DNA of 64,000 bases from Micropterix aruncella (taxonomy: Eukaryota > Arthropoda > Insecta > Lepidoptera > Micropterigidae): the NCBI GenBank assembly GCA_944548615.1, contig OX155957.1, positions 6,370,719-6,434,718 on the forward strand, in the 5' to 3' direction. Below are positions 26,201 through 33,274 of the stretch, piece by piece; position 1 is the first letter of the stretch; the number at the start of each line of letters is the position of its first letter. The position numbers and the translations under genes were made by a program. Under the pieces are notes generated by a model. That model made no database searches, was not told the origin of the DNA, and saw nothing but the letters and a program-made list of their open reading frames with translations.

Positions 26201-29200
26201 CTCTTACGGGCATGTGGCGGAGCTTGACGGTGGACTGTTTTGTCCAAGTCTTCTGCGCCCACTTCACGGGAGATAGAACGAACACTCGTTAAAACTTCCT
26301 GAGGGGACAGATTCGTCCGTTGTAGTTGACAACTCTATTTGTGTCTATTATAGAATATAAGATATCATTAATGTAGGTTATCATAAGGGTTACATTGACG
26401 TGCTCCGATTCCTGCAGTTAAAGCTGCGGGAATCGGAGCACGTCAATGATATTATGCCGATTCCTGCAGAAATGAAATCACATAGGTCGCATGATCGACT
26501 AACTAGCAATAATTGCGCTAAGTGTAGATATGCACTAGGTGGTGATAGTGAGAGCTGGGACGCAAAATATCTGTCCATATGTATAAGCTTCCGATATATT
26601 TTATATCCGACAGTATTGTTATTTGAGCACTTCACATCTCAGATAGCCAGAGAGCCATTCTATTCTACATCACAGTAAAATTTAATTTTTGAATACATAG
26701 AGTTCATATGACCCAAGAATGCCCTCCAGCATACAAAAGATATCGTCGACATATCGAAGACAGAGAATGGCTTTGATTTCGGGGGATTTTATGGCTAATT
26801 TGTATGTAAGATCTACAAGCAGAGACTAATGTCAATACGGGGCATCCCATTAATACTCCAGGTAGCAAGCGGTTTCGTGCAGCCTAGGCCATAAGATCTA
26901 TTGTATTTCCGGGTCTGTCCAACTCACGATACAGTTCATATTCAGTAACCTCCTTGGGTGGAAGATTACCCCAGGAAGGACTCTAGCGTCTCAGGAGTCG
27001 CAGATGGGGGATCGGTTTACCAGGGGGATTGTCTCTCGGCGCTACTGGGCGGTTTGCTCACCGTGCGCCGACAGCCAATCGGCATTGAGCTCTCTGTATA
27101 ATTACTGAAGGGGTCGGGAGACTATGGAAATATACTGTTTTCTAAGCAGCGGGGTGGATGTCGTCAGCCACTCTTAAAATGACCACTAGGCTAACTTATT
27201 CTGGATTCTGAGCCGGGCAAAAGATGACAATGGTCCGCCATAGATTCTACTGAATCACCGCTGAATATACGGCAGATAGAGGTCGCGCAAGCGACTTTTA
27301 ACCCATACCAGTCGGGAGGTTTGAGGTATCCTGACGGTATCCAGGCGTTTTATTCTGACGGGCATGTTGGCTTAGCTAGACAGTAGGTTTGTATTCGTCT
27401 CTAAGACTTCTACGATCACCTCACGGGAGATCAATATCGTTAAAACTTCCTGAGGTGACGGGCTCGCCCGTTGTAGTTGACACCTTTAAGTGATATTCCG
27501 TCGATTTGTTAATAATAGTGTCTGATCCATAGAAAGTACCAGGATTTCAAGCAATATTGAATCACGTCGGCGTAGCTGATCGAGAAGTCGCAAACCTCAG
27601 CTTACCTCTCGCCACTGCAAGGCATTACGCAAGGGGCAATTTTAAATGTTGTTTATATCTTCTTTGCTTCAAATGAATAATATGTACCTTTTGCAATATT
27701 TGTATTTTTCTTAGAATTTTTCATTTTTGGAAATATTAAGAGTTGACTCTTACCTCATCAAGAGTTGTTAATATTGGGTCGTTGCCTATGAAGTTGCTGT
27801 TTTGTTATAAATGTCATTTTAATGGGAGTTGCTTAATTCTTCTGCTGTAAAACTCTCGTGGACAGGAACCAATGAATGCTTCGAAGGCGATTTCCCCGAC
27901 TCTTCAAAGTTGATTTTTTTACCTCTTAAAAAGTTATCTAAATTTTTAATAAAAATTAAACCCTATTGGAACAAGATCTGGCAAGTACGGTGGGTGACCA
28001 ATAGTCTCCAGCCGCAACTTCTGCAAATTTGCGACTGTTTGCAGTGACATCTGTGGCTATACGTTGTCATGCAGAAGCAGTGGCGATGAGCGATTGACCA
28101 GGCTCGGTTATTTATTCAAGAACCTTTCCGTCATTGTTTGTAGTTCTTAACAGTACACATTTATGGCAACTGTATAGCCATACGGCAAGAAGTGGTAATA
28201 GAAAAAAAAGGCACAGGATATCATATTTGATACCATGGTTGCACAAACGAAAATATTTAAGCAAAAACGACAAAAAGACTAATATACAACTGATTCTTTA
28301 ATAAATTAATAGTAAAAAAAAAACACTAAAAACACGCTTTTGGGCTATGATACGATATTCACATACACACCGCTATGATACGATATTGCATCATGGAATG
28401 CCAGTGCCTATCTTCCGGCTTCATCATCAGACCTTGAAACCTAATCGTGGTCAAAGTTCATTACAAGACTTTTCTAACAAGCCCAAACACAGCTATGATA
28501 CGATGTTCCATCATGAAGTTCCAGTTCATATCTTCCGACTCCATCATCAGATCAGTTCGACAGTACCATATTATTGTATTGTCTTCAGAACTACATACAG
28601 CTGCCAATTTTCATGACGCTACGATCCTTGGAAGATGGTTAAATTACCTTAGATTCCATTACATAGTTAGTTACATACAGGTCGACCTAATAAAAGCGTG
28701 TTAAAAACGGCACAGGAAATATCATATTTGAAAATAATCCAAATTGTAATGTAACTTTACCATGGTTGCACAAAGAAAATATTTGAGCGAAACGACGAAA
28801 AGACAAATAAACAACTGATTCTTTAAAAAGAATAACATGCCCCTGAATTAAAATTCATTTGAACTCGAAATTCCAACTCAAACCCAAGTTATCCAAGTTC
28901 AAAGTGGCCAGTGTGAAAAAAACAGCAATTACATAGGTAAGGAACCCAATATTTGAACAGCCCCGCCCCACTGTGTTTGTGCGGACGGTTTACGACAACA
29001 AATTTCCAATTCGCTTTTTCAATTAGGCCCGTTCGCAAATCCAATTAGCCGTCATCAAATTTGTCATCTTGAATTGAATTTGGCGGTCGCGATGTTAAGG
29101 CGGACTAAACTTTCGATGGAATTATTAAAAGCAACTTAAATCCCCGAACAAACTTTATTATGCGGGGCGTTGATTGCAGCCCTCGAACCGTGTCTTGGAC

Positions 29201-31442
29201 AGCGTAAATACTTTAAATTATTTACGGCTCAAATTATTATTTTTATATGATTATGATTAAATGGCTCAAATCAAGGGGGAGAGGGGGGAGAAGGTCGTGG
29301 TTAGTTCAATTAAAATTTACTATAAGAATTTGGAAGAATTCAGATTACAGTTTCTGTTGTTTCTACTCGAAACTTCATTTATGACAGTTCTTGGTACTGG
29401 CCACATGTAAAGGATTGCCCATATTTAATGATTCCATGAATATAATTAAAAAGTCGATCAAATTCAGTACTTCATTATTCAGTATTAAATTTATTCATTC
29501 AGAATATAGTCCAGTAGTACATAATAAGTTGCATCAATTGGGGGAGTTGGTTTCATTTTTTTAATTCTATTGTATGTGCCTTAGATGTTAAAACCAGCCT
29601 TTCGAAACACTTTTGAATATCTCAAAAAGTGCAAAATTTTTGCATTTTTTTGATTTCTTCCTATTTTGACCATGAAGAAGTACGTTTTCGACAAAAAATA
29701 TTCTATATATTTTTAAACTACATTATATTTGCTATAATTTGAGGTAAAAGTCGGTTCAATAACCCAATAGTTTCTGAGATACAGCTTTTCAAAATTTGTG
29801 TAAGTCTCCAGGCGTGGCCGTAAGGCGTTGTCCTCTGACGGGCAGATGGCGGGCAGGGGGCGGTGGATTGTTTTGTCTTAACCCCTAGAGCCCCGATTGG
29901 CCGATATCGGCCTAAACACGATTCAGAGTAAAGGCCCCGTTTTAATTTTATTTTAATTTAATTTGTTTTATTTTATTATGTTTTATTATGTTAATATGTT
30001 TTATTTTAATTATGGATATAGTGGTTTGGCAGTAATTTATGTTTTGGTGAGAAAGTGTCATAATTCAATTTTTTTACTAATTTTTACTAAAATTTATTGG
30101 GACATCAACTTGTTAATCGGCTGAGGGACCGAGGCCTGAAGGGTTAAGTCTCCTGCGCTCACCTCACGGGAGACAGAACGATACATTTCGTTAAAATATC
30201 CTTTTACACAGGATATTGCTTTTTTGCGAGCTGACTAGTTTGATGTTCAATTTTTTAAATATTCGAAAAAGGTTGAAAACATTCACACTTGCCTAAAACT
30301 TACACACTGAAATTATTCCATCATACCTCCCTCACTCACTCACTCACGCATTAGTAGTATGTCATTCTGAAGCATATCTATGTATGACTCGCAAAATAAG
30401 CTATCATCGCAAATTCACTAAACATATAATGTTGCATGGATTCCATTATATCGCGTACACTCATAAATTCCGAAAACTGTAAAATGTTGTTACTCTATAA
30501 AGACATAGTCTTTTCTTTTCTCAGTTTTGCTGCCAGCGACAACACAAAATGCACACGTTCAACAAATCGAAGAGCTGTTGCGGCTCCCTCTCGCCATCGG
30601 ATCAAATTCCTCACGCGAGCAGCAAAACAGATGTGGACGGCCTCAGCGAAAAGTACTGGGGAGAAATACTAGAACGCACCGTATCGTCCACCAGCCTCCA
30701 CGCTCTCCAAAAAGCCTATCACGGAAGAAGAGACCCGCCGCGCTGGAACGGCTCCCTAAAAAACTACGGCTCTAATAAATCAGTCTGCGACTACCATCCG
30801 AGGTTCTTCGACACGTTCACCACCGCCGACTTCCACAGAGGATCCTCGTTCTACGGAGATATACACGACCAGAGGGAATATCAGATGAAGCCGATGGAGT
30901 TTCGGCTGTTCGAAAACCACTCGGAGCCCAAGTACGAGCACAACCGATCGAACCTGAGCCTGGACGAGATCGGATTCAGCAGATACAACGGCAGATTGCC
31001 AGATTTGTGAGATTGCGACGGCTGCAGACCTCCCAACCTGCACGGGAGGTCCAACAGCCTGGGCGCGCGCACCAAGTTCGAAGACTTCAAGAACAACTTC
31101 CGCTGGCGATTTAGCGAGAGGGAGGAGAAGCCGCCTTGCGTCAAATGCGACGGCGAGGATCTGCTCGAGCAAAACTTCGAGAGGATACTCAGCTTGAACT
31201 ACGAGAACAGGCAGCGTTCTCTCGACGACAGAGATTACGATCTCGAGGACAAAGACGGCGAAGACGTGTTCGAGGAGACGCATTCGAGAGGGATGTCGCG
31301 CGAGAACTCAGACGAGAGCAAAGAGTTCAGCACTTCCAGTTTGAAGTTCTCCAGGAACTCTTCGCTGTCTAATCGAGAGCTGGATGTGATCAAGGAGAGC
31401 TCTCGGAGTTCGAGTGACACTGATGAAACGCTCACTAGATAA
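11082..31442 (+). CDS. Class A GPCR, 3' half (TM6, TM7 and cytoplasmic tail), three exons with an internal TGA
   Basis: Three + strand exons (11082-11234, 14436-14561, 30525-31442) join in phase 0 with GT-AG borders and give one continuous receptor C-half. The first two encode TM6, the third extracellular loop and TM7 with NPFLY, the class A NPxxY motif. They continue into a basic helix 8 (LLNNHFRRISSDIFHKT) that joins FCCQR at the third exon; paired cysteines there are typical palmitoylation sites. Rhodopsin-family receptors are plasma-membrane sensors coupled to G proteins. I cannot name the ligand or orthologue. TM1-TM5 were not found in the first 11 kb and are probably upstream of the window. 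The tail exon carries an in-frame TGA at 31008-31010; whether it is a true stop, readthrough, allele or error is unresolved. The last intron is about 16 kb and full of repeats. Confidence 0.8.
12340..12800 (-). mobile_element. Non-LTR retrotransposon RT remnant in GPCR intron
   Basis: Minus-strand frames give fragments such as VVPIIDYMIHP and EATERMCKILLLHLSKTPCT, in the order expected after the catalytic YxDD region of LINE ORF2 (a 'lqnacvRfif' type block). Several frameshifts and stops are present. Confidence 0.45.
12801..13540. other. GPCR intron sequence, nothing recognised
   Basis: A 78-codon + frame at 12889-13125 has no recognisable domain and no splice context. The rest is AT-rich. 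Confidence 0.3.
13541..13918. mobile_element. MITE with about 60-bp terminal inverted repeats and TA target duplication
   Basis: The left end (caggttgagtttttaacta, then gtgacatccttccagtgggt) is repeated inverted at the right end, where the minus strand reads caggataagttattaatta then gtgacatccttgtagtgggt. Direct TA dinucleotides flank it (13539-13540 and 13919-13920), as in Tc1/mariner-type elements. The centre holds a second imperfect palindrome around ctctagcggtag / cctagcgctac. A related, left-truncated copy is at about 57500-57819. Confidence 0.75.
14140..14350 (-). mobile_element. LINE reverse transcriptase fragment (GVPQGS motif)
   Basis: The minus-strand translation contains TVGLESDSVSVSLGVPQGSL; SxGVPQGS is a hallmark of motif 4 in non-LTR reverse transcriptases. 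It stops abruptly just upstream of the TM7 exon of the receptor, so it is intronic. Confidence 0.65.
14436..14561 (+). CDS. GPCR exon encoding TM7 and helix 8
   Basis: Forty-two codons, phase 0 at both ends. It begins VPALLDFVVTWLALSDSFW, continues NPFLYWLLNNHFRRIS and ends DIFHKT. NPFLY fits the NPxxY motif of class A receptors, followed by the basic amphipathic helix 8. The acceptor is attctactattacag and the donor gtaata follows acg at 14561. Confidence 0.88.
14590..15825 (+). repeat. AT-rich dispersed repeat R3, split by a LINE
   Basis: The outer parts (14590-14728 and 15507-15825) match 41700-41970 and 48540-48725: aaaaacacgact, gtgaactac-like, a tttttatgaaatatttg(g/t)ggttta block, then actcaatcaga, a gatatttggacagttaa run and acgatattac. 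The LINE at 14729-15506 sits between the ggttta and tagataca landmarks that are adjacent in the other copies. Confidence 0.65.
14729..15506 (-). mobile_element. 5'-truncated non-LTR retrotransposon with frameshift
   Basis: Minus-strand frames 15509-15207 and 15264-15031 together give the C-terminal region of a LINE ORF2: ICQSLLLPLLHYDDAAFLDL, then VERLQNVCIRFIFG, then SFSVEAARLWNALPNNIRTA and SSFKARLKEHI. The two frames overlap with a frameshift. An (ataataata) tail at 14732-14747 marks the 3' end. It is inserted in repeat R3. Confidence 0.8.
16090..16800 (-). mobile_element. Mariner-family transposase relic with the catalytic centre deleted
   Basis: The distal part (16412-16116) reads LKSHRFGTLQTVDEAMMRCL then FHGAFSDWRKCSRLYSEAEG and SYFEE, the C-terminus of mariner transposases. 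Upstream minus-strand frames give SVKKVRDMLISDRGLSV-like helix-turn-helix sequence. They are joined through a short interval, so the region that should carry the DDE/D catalytic triad appears deleted, and frameshifts are present. Confidence 0.7.
16801..17800. other. GPCR intron sequence, nothing recognised
   Basis: No exon or familiar repeat could be supported. The last 30 bases are diverged edge units of the minisatellite that follows. Confidence 0.3.
17801..17975. repeat. 25-bp minisatellite, block 1 (seven exact-length units)
   Basis: Seven consecutive units of exactly 25 bp start at 17801, 17826, 17851, 17876, 17901, 17926 and 17951, each of the form cctggwgcyaracTGGTgcc followed by agyat. 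Sequence differs at many positions between units, yet no unit gains or loses a base. Degenerate units flank both sides. The period is not a multiple of three, and the overlapping open frames are incidental. Confidence 0.9.
18669..18768. repeat. 25-bp minisatellite, block 2 (four exact-length units)
   Basis: Four consecutive 25-bp units (starts 18669, 18694, 18719, 18744) of the same family as block 1, separated from it by about 690 bp of unrelated sequence. The units again vary in sequence but not in length. Confidence 0.88.
18780..19680. other. GPCR intron sequence with a short R3 fragment
   Basis: About 18885-18955 matches repeat R3 in inverted orientation (ttataaatac...gtcgtgttttttatt). 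The rest shows no coding signal. Confidence 0.4.
19690..19830. mobile_element. Penelope-like element terminal repeat, palindromic remnant
   Basis: The sequence tgtagcacccgacgtttcgg ... ccgccgttgtc is followed directly by its inverted copy gacgacggcggttgcaacg ... cgtctagtg and then the tcacgcggtaaattcgtttt flank. The same block forms the ends of the Penelope-like copies at 20.5 kb and 39.8-40.4 kb. Confidence 0.65.
20040..20470 (-). repeat. GR660 family, two divergent fragments
   Basis: Minus-oriented pieces at about 20040-20260 and 20318-20460 carry family landmarks (taagcgacctcgaaccc, gcctcgcggtaaggcgt, tcgggttcgccc). They resemble the divergent subfamily at 56475-57480. The pieces repeat the cctcgcggtaagrcgt segment, so they may represent two insertions or a rearranged copy. 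Confidence 0.55.
20478..21095 (-). mobile_element. Penelope-like element, GIY-YIG endonuclease and terminal repeat
   Basis: From 21090 downwards the minus strand reads VYNVECTCDLAYVGQTKRPI then ATRLIEHIKAVKNV, the GIY-YIG domain. Next comes a frame (20948-20256) with HWMQFQNPIVLSKEQFYFPR, IDIRRTPNFNRDDGNKLSST and WNPIL, the typical Penelope-like C-terminus. The 3' flank includes a C-rich run on the minus strand (G-run at 20656-20682) and the terminal-repeat block cccgacgtttcggcg. One stop separates the two protein parts. Confidence 0.82.
21100..22560. other. AT-rich GPCR intron sequence
   Basis: No exon supported. A (taaa)n run at about 22388-22413 and aataataataataatag at about 22118-22134 look like LINE 3' tails, but no adjacent protein remnant is clear. 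Confidence 0.3.
22561..23534. other. AT-rich GPCR intron sequence, nothing recognised
   Basis: I see no coding or repeat signal that I can support. Confidence 0.3.
23535..23791. mobile_element. Foldback element with a nested hairpin
   Basis: The left arm from ccctagacatgcc through gcttaattatatacagtaat to tattctaaaaatctttctc is repeated inverted on the right, ending ctaggg at 23791. Inside is a second, tighter palindrome (atgtcagaagatcgat ... atcgatcttctgacat) at about 23632-23685. No protein is encoded; this is a MITE-like foldback. Confidence 0.75.
23792..24470. other. AT-rich GPCR intron sequence, nothing recognised
   Basis: No feature supported. Confidence 0.3.
24471..24914 (-). mobile_element. 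Jockey-like LINE ORF2 C-terminal remnant
   Basis: The minus strand reads VYFAYFNSLMTYGLLFWENA then FLLQKRTLRSMY, followed after frame changes by ARQYLAETAINADIHSHHTR. This is the post-RT region of jockey/CR1-type elements, equivalent to the copy at 42846-43470. Confidence 0.75.
24915..25539. other. AT-rich GPCR intron sequence, nothing recognised
   Basis: No feature supported. Confidence 0.3.
25540..25641 (+). mobile_element. 80-bp 5'-truncated LINE 3' end with 11-bp target duplication
   Basis: Positions 25551-25630 match the 3' end of the LINE at 50925-51340 (gatcagcaatgg, then aaagccccacacaacaaat). The direct repeat catgggtcctt flanks it at 25540-25550 and 25631-25641. Severe 5' truncation plus an 11-bp duplication is the signature of target-primed reverse transcription. 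Confidence 0.85.
25668..26333 (-). repeat. GR660 family, full-length copy
   Basis: This copy runs on the minus strand from the shared 5' end (gttgtcaactacaacggacg) at 26333 to the shared 3' end (gggcccattcgctccc) at 25668, about 666 bp. Its length agrees with 37536-38198 and 48745-49398. Possible imperfect flanking repeats (ataatagacaca / ataacagacaca on the minus strand) lie a few bases outside. A 116-codon minus frame (26170-25820) corresponds to frames in other copies but shows many amino-acid changes. Confidence 0.8.
26393..26448. other. Strong hairpin, about 25-bp arms
   Basis: The arm cattgacgtgctccgattcc and ctgcag is followed by ttaaag and the inverted copy ctgcgggaatcggagcacg...tcaatg with one mismatch. 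A third copy of the inner part (ccgattcctgcag) follows at 26457-26469. Nothing shows whether it is transcribed. Confidence 0.8.
26690..26862 (-). mobile_element. Penelope-like reverse transcriptase core fragment
   Basis: The minus strand gives GVLMGCPVLTLVSAC (equivalent to the GVPMGSPLSP block) and, in another frame, KIKAILCLRYVDDIFCMLEG with the catalytic YVDD box. The relative order fits Penelope-like RT; a frameshift lies between the two blocks. Confidence 0.65.
26862..27485 (-). repeat. GR660 family, divergent subfamily, near full length
   Basis: The 5' end at 27485 (gtgtcaactacaacgggcga on the minus strand) is identical to the main family. The body is strongly diverged and the low-coordinate end (gtttcgtgcagcctaggcc) is shared only with 811-1375. 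Internal landmarks such as cgcgcaagcgac and gccgggcaaa(a/g)gatg tie it to the main family. Confidence 0.7.
27825..28195 (-). mobile_element. Mariner transposase C-terminal relic
   Basis: The minus strand reads LQTVANLQKLRLETIGHPPY then LPDLVPIGFNFY and, after stops, RVGEIAFEAFIGSCPREFYS followed by RRIKQLPLK. This is the HPPYSPDLxPxD region and C-terminus of mariner transposases. Several stops show decay. Confidence 0.75.
28206..28835. repeat. 105-bp direct repeats flanking a MITE
   Basis: The stretch ggcacagg...atcatattt...accatggttgcacaaa..., then caactgattcttta, occurs at about 28209-28299 and again at about 28709-28833. The second copy has about 25 extra bases. Between them lies the AACACGC-type MITE. 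This may be a duplication spanning part of the neighbouring mariner relic. Confidence 0.6.
28331..28702 (+). mobile_element. MITE with AACACGCTTTT terminal inverted repeats, copy 1
   Basis: It begins aacacgctttt and ends taaaagcgtgtt. The interior carries two related halves, each with ctatgatacgat, tccatcatg(g)aa and ccatcatcag motifs. A second copy in the opposite orientation is at 47629-48026. Two overlapping + frames (28347-28616, 28447-28704) recur in both copies, but neither has a start context or recognisable domain. Confidence 0.75.
28840..29800. other. GPCR intron: single-copy block with homeodomain-type sites
   Basis: About 28960-29230 is richer in GC, has no second copy in the window and has no open frame. 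CAATTAG occurs at 29020-29026 and 29042-29048, a core recognised by many homeodomain factors. It may be an intronic enhancer or merely an unrecognised old repeat. The remainder is AT-rich. Confidence 0.35.
29808..30205 (-). repeat. GR660 family 5' fragment interrupted by a piggyBac-type MITE
   Basis: Positions 29808-29877 and 30148-30205 together reconstruct a contiguous minus-oriented GR660 5' segment (gtggattgttttgtc | gtctcctgcgctcacctcac). The MITE at 29878-30147 sits exactly at a TTAA between them, so it is younger than this GR660 copy. Confidence 0.8.
29878..30147. mobile_element. piggyBac-type MITE, copy 1, with TTAA target duplication
   Basis: TTAA at 29878-29881 and 30144-30147 flank imperfect inverted ends: CCCCTAGAGCCCCG on the left, and CCCTTCAGGCCTCGG reading in from the right on the minus strand. 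TTAA duplications with CCC-starting ends are diagnostic of the piggyBac superfamily. No transposase remains. A second copy is at 59942-60201. Confidence 0.82.
30525..31442 (+). CDS. GPCR last exon: cytoplasmic tail with internal TGA
   Basis: The acceptor cttttcttttctcag ends at 30524. The frame opens FCCQRQHKMHTFNKSKSCCG, continuing helix 8 with a palmitoylation-type CC pair. It runs 161 codons to TGA at 31008-31010 (after RYNGRLPDL), then 143 further codons (starting DCDGCRPPNLHGRS) to TAA at 31440-31442. Codon use is strongly G/C-ending on both sides of the TGA, unlike the AT-rich introns, and there is no frameshift. The tail is polar and Ser/Arg/Glu-rich, with Cys motifs CDGC and PPCVKCDG just after the TGA. 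As predicted by the stop, the tail is 161 aa; with the stop decoded, 305 aa. Confidence 0.8.
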
Positions 31443-31565
31443 GAAACGGAAGCAATGATGACTGACCGTTTTGTAGATCTTAAGAATGGTAATTATAAGC
31501 GCAAGGGTAGTTTTCTATAACGTGTTCAAAATAATTGACTTTTTTATTGCTAGTTTATTATACCT

Positions 31566-31850
31566 AATTAACTGCAACGCGGTGGTATAGAGGCTAGGTC
31601 GCCTGATCTTACATTGTAAGTTTCTAGGTTCGATTCCTAGCTGAGTCACCATTTTCCGTTGGGATAAAATTAACGGAATTGCATTTTCAATTCTGTCGAT
31701 CGAATGCAATAACAAGACACAAACTTACACAAGTGTGACACGCACACATAGATGTAAACACTTCATAGTATGGTTGTCTGTAAGAGATTGTCGTATGATA
31801 ATAAACCGGCCCATTGTGAAATTTCACAATAAATAATAGAGACAATCATA
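31566..31850 (+). mobile_element. tRNA-derived SINE, copy 1
   Basis: Box A TGGTATAGAGG (31583-31593) and a perfect box B GGTTCGATTCC (31627-31637) mark an internal RNA polymerase III promoter. They are followed by ...gagtcaccattttccgttgg and a body ending cgatcgaatgcaataac and gagattgtcgtatga. It lies about 125 bases after the receptor stop codon. The cloverleaf is imperfect and the body extends far beyond a tRNA, so it is a SINE rather than a tRNA gene. Confidence 0.85.
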
Positions 31851-31859
31851 CAAATCGAA

Positions 31860-33270
31860 ATCAACACCTCCCCGGACATTTCAACCCCCCCCCCCGGATC
31901 ACCCCCCACAATCGGAAACCTTAAGGAATACCTGTGCCAATTTTCAAAGCTACGTCAATTATTTAGGGATGATTGTCAATTTTTGGGTCATTTTGCTTGG
32001 ATCAGTAACGGCGAGCCGACCTCTTCTTTTGGTCAAAAAATCTAGATAGCTACCTAGATAGATATATAATCCAGATAGATATCTACCTACAGTTTTAGGC
32101 ATTTGGTGATAAATCACCTTAAGAAGAGTTTTCCACATCGATTCCCAAGGTAAACCCAAATTGAGTTGCAAAGTGACAGGAAAATGACACTAACGATACC
32201 AACAGAAGAACAAATAGTAATGACATCCGATATGTTGACCCCAATCATTTAGAAATGCCTTGAAGACCCAAGGTATCATTTATTATTTATTTTATTATAT
32301 TGGAAGTGACTTGAAAACTGACTCTTAAAACGTTTGAAAAGAGAACACTTCGAAAAGAAAATATCTAAATATATTTAAAAACAGAAAACCTCTATTAACA
32401 AGACACAGGTATGCAGTTATATGTAAATTCAACTGAAAACTTTCCCTCCCCGAATTTCTATTTTGTACCCCGCATTACTACTTTCAAAACTGTATTTTAA
32501 TAAAAAAAAAATATTTTGCTTGTCTGGTCTTCTGGGGTTAGCTGACTGACTACAGAAAGTAGTGGACCATCATGTGTGGGAGAGGCCCAATATATTGAAA
32601 GTAGCTTGGTTTCTTTAAAAAAAATACCTATTTTACAAATGAATGAACATTATTGCAAACTACCCTTTGCAGAGTTATGGATTTGCGATACCGAACGCAC
32701 AAACTCGTAAATGTTTAATAAAAATAATAAAAATGAATAAATTTGATAAAATAAGTATTGAAAACTTCAATTAAATTCGAAATAGTGTTCGAGAGCATTG
32801 ACTTTATAAAAAAATCATTATATTAATATTACTTGTAGACATTTCATAATTTGATGGCTATAATTATTAGAATGCACGTTTAAAATAAATTTAAAATAAA
32901 TGATAATATTCGATTTTAATATAATTGAAGTAGAAGTTAAAAAGTAGAGATAAACCTGTCGGTATTTTGATGTGAAAGTTGACCAAATATTAGTAGATAG
33001 TTGTAAAATAAATTTAACAAATCAATACAAAAACAAGGTCTGTATTATATACGCTTTGGCCAAAATGAATCTATTAGAGGTGGAGCGATTGTTAAAATTT
33101 ATTGATATAATATAAAAATTCGTATACCCTAAATGTTGTTGTTTTATTTATTTATTTATATACATTTATATGTACAAGATTACGCAGAGAAGCGGGAAAA
33201 TTTGAACTATAGAGCTGGTAATGCCGGAAGTCGTTTGGAACCGGTGCATAGTTGTTGTGAACGCGTTGTC
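31860..33270. other. Intergenic AT-rich sequence downstream of the GPCR
   Basis: A C-rich run lies at 31886-31898. No gene or familiar repeat is supported. Confidence 0.3.
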
Positions 33271-33274
33271 TTTT

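Noticed and set aside
31008..31010. Selenocysteine interpretation of the in-frame TGA
   Set aside because: I could not see a convincing SECIS core downstream (31443-31565), and loss of selenoproteins is reported in several insect orders; readthrough or an allele is simpler.
30780..31283. 167-codon minus-strand open frame opposite the receptor tail exon
   Set aside because: It is the antisense shadow of the GC-rich receptor tail exon, which has the splice acceptor, phase and helix-8 continuity on the + strand.
31566..31645. Possible functional tRNA gene
   Set aside because: Box A and box B are good, but the anticodon and acceptor stems do not fold properly. The same head continues into a body shared with 52785-53000, which marks a SINE.
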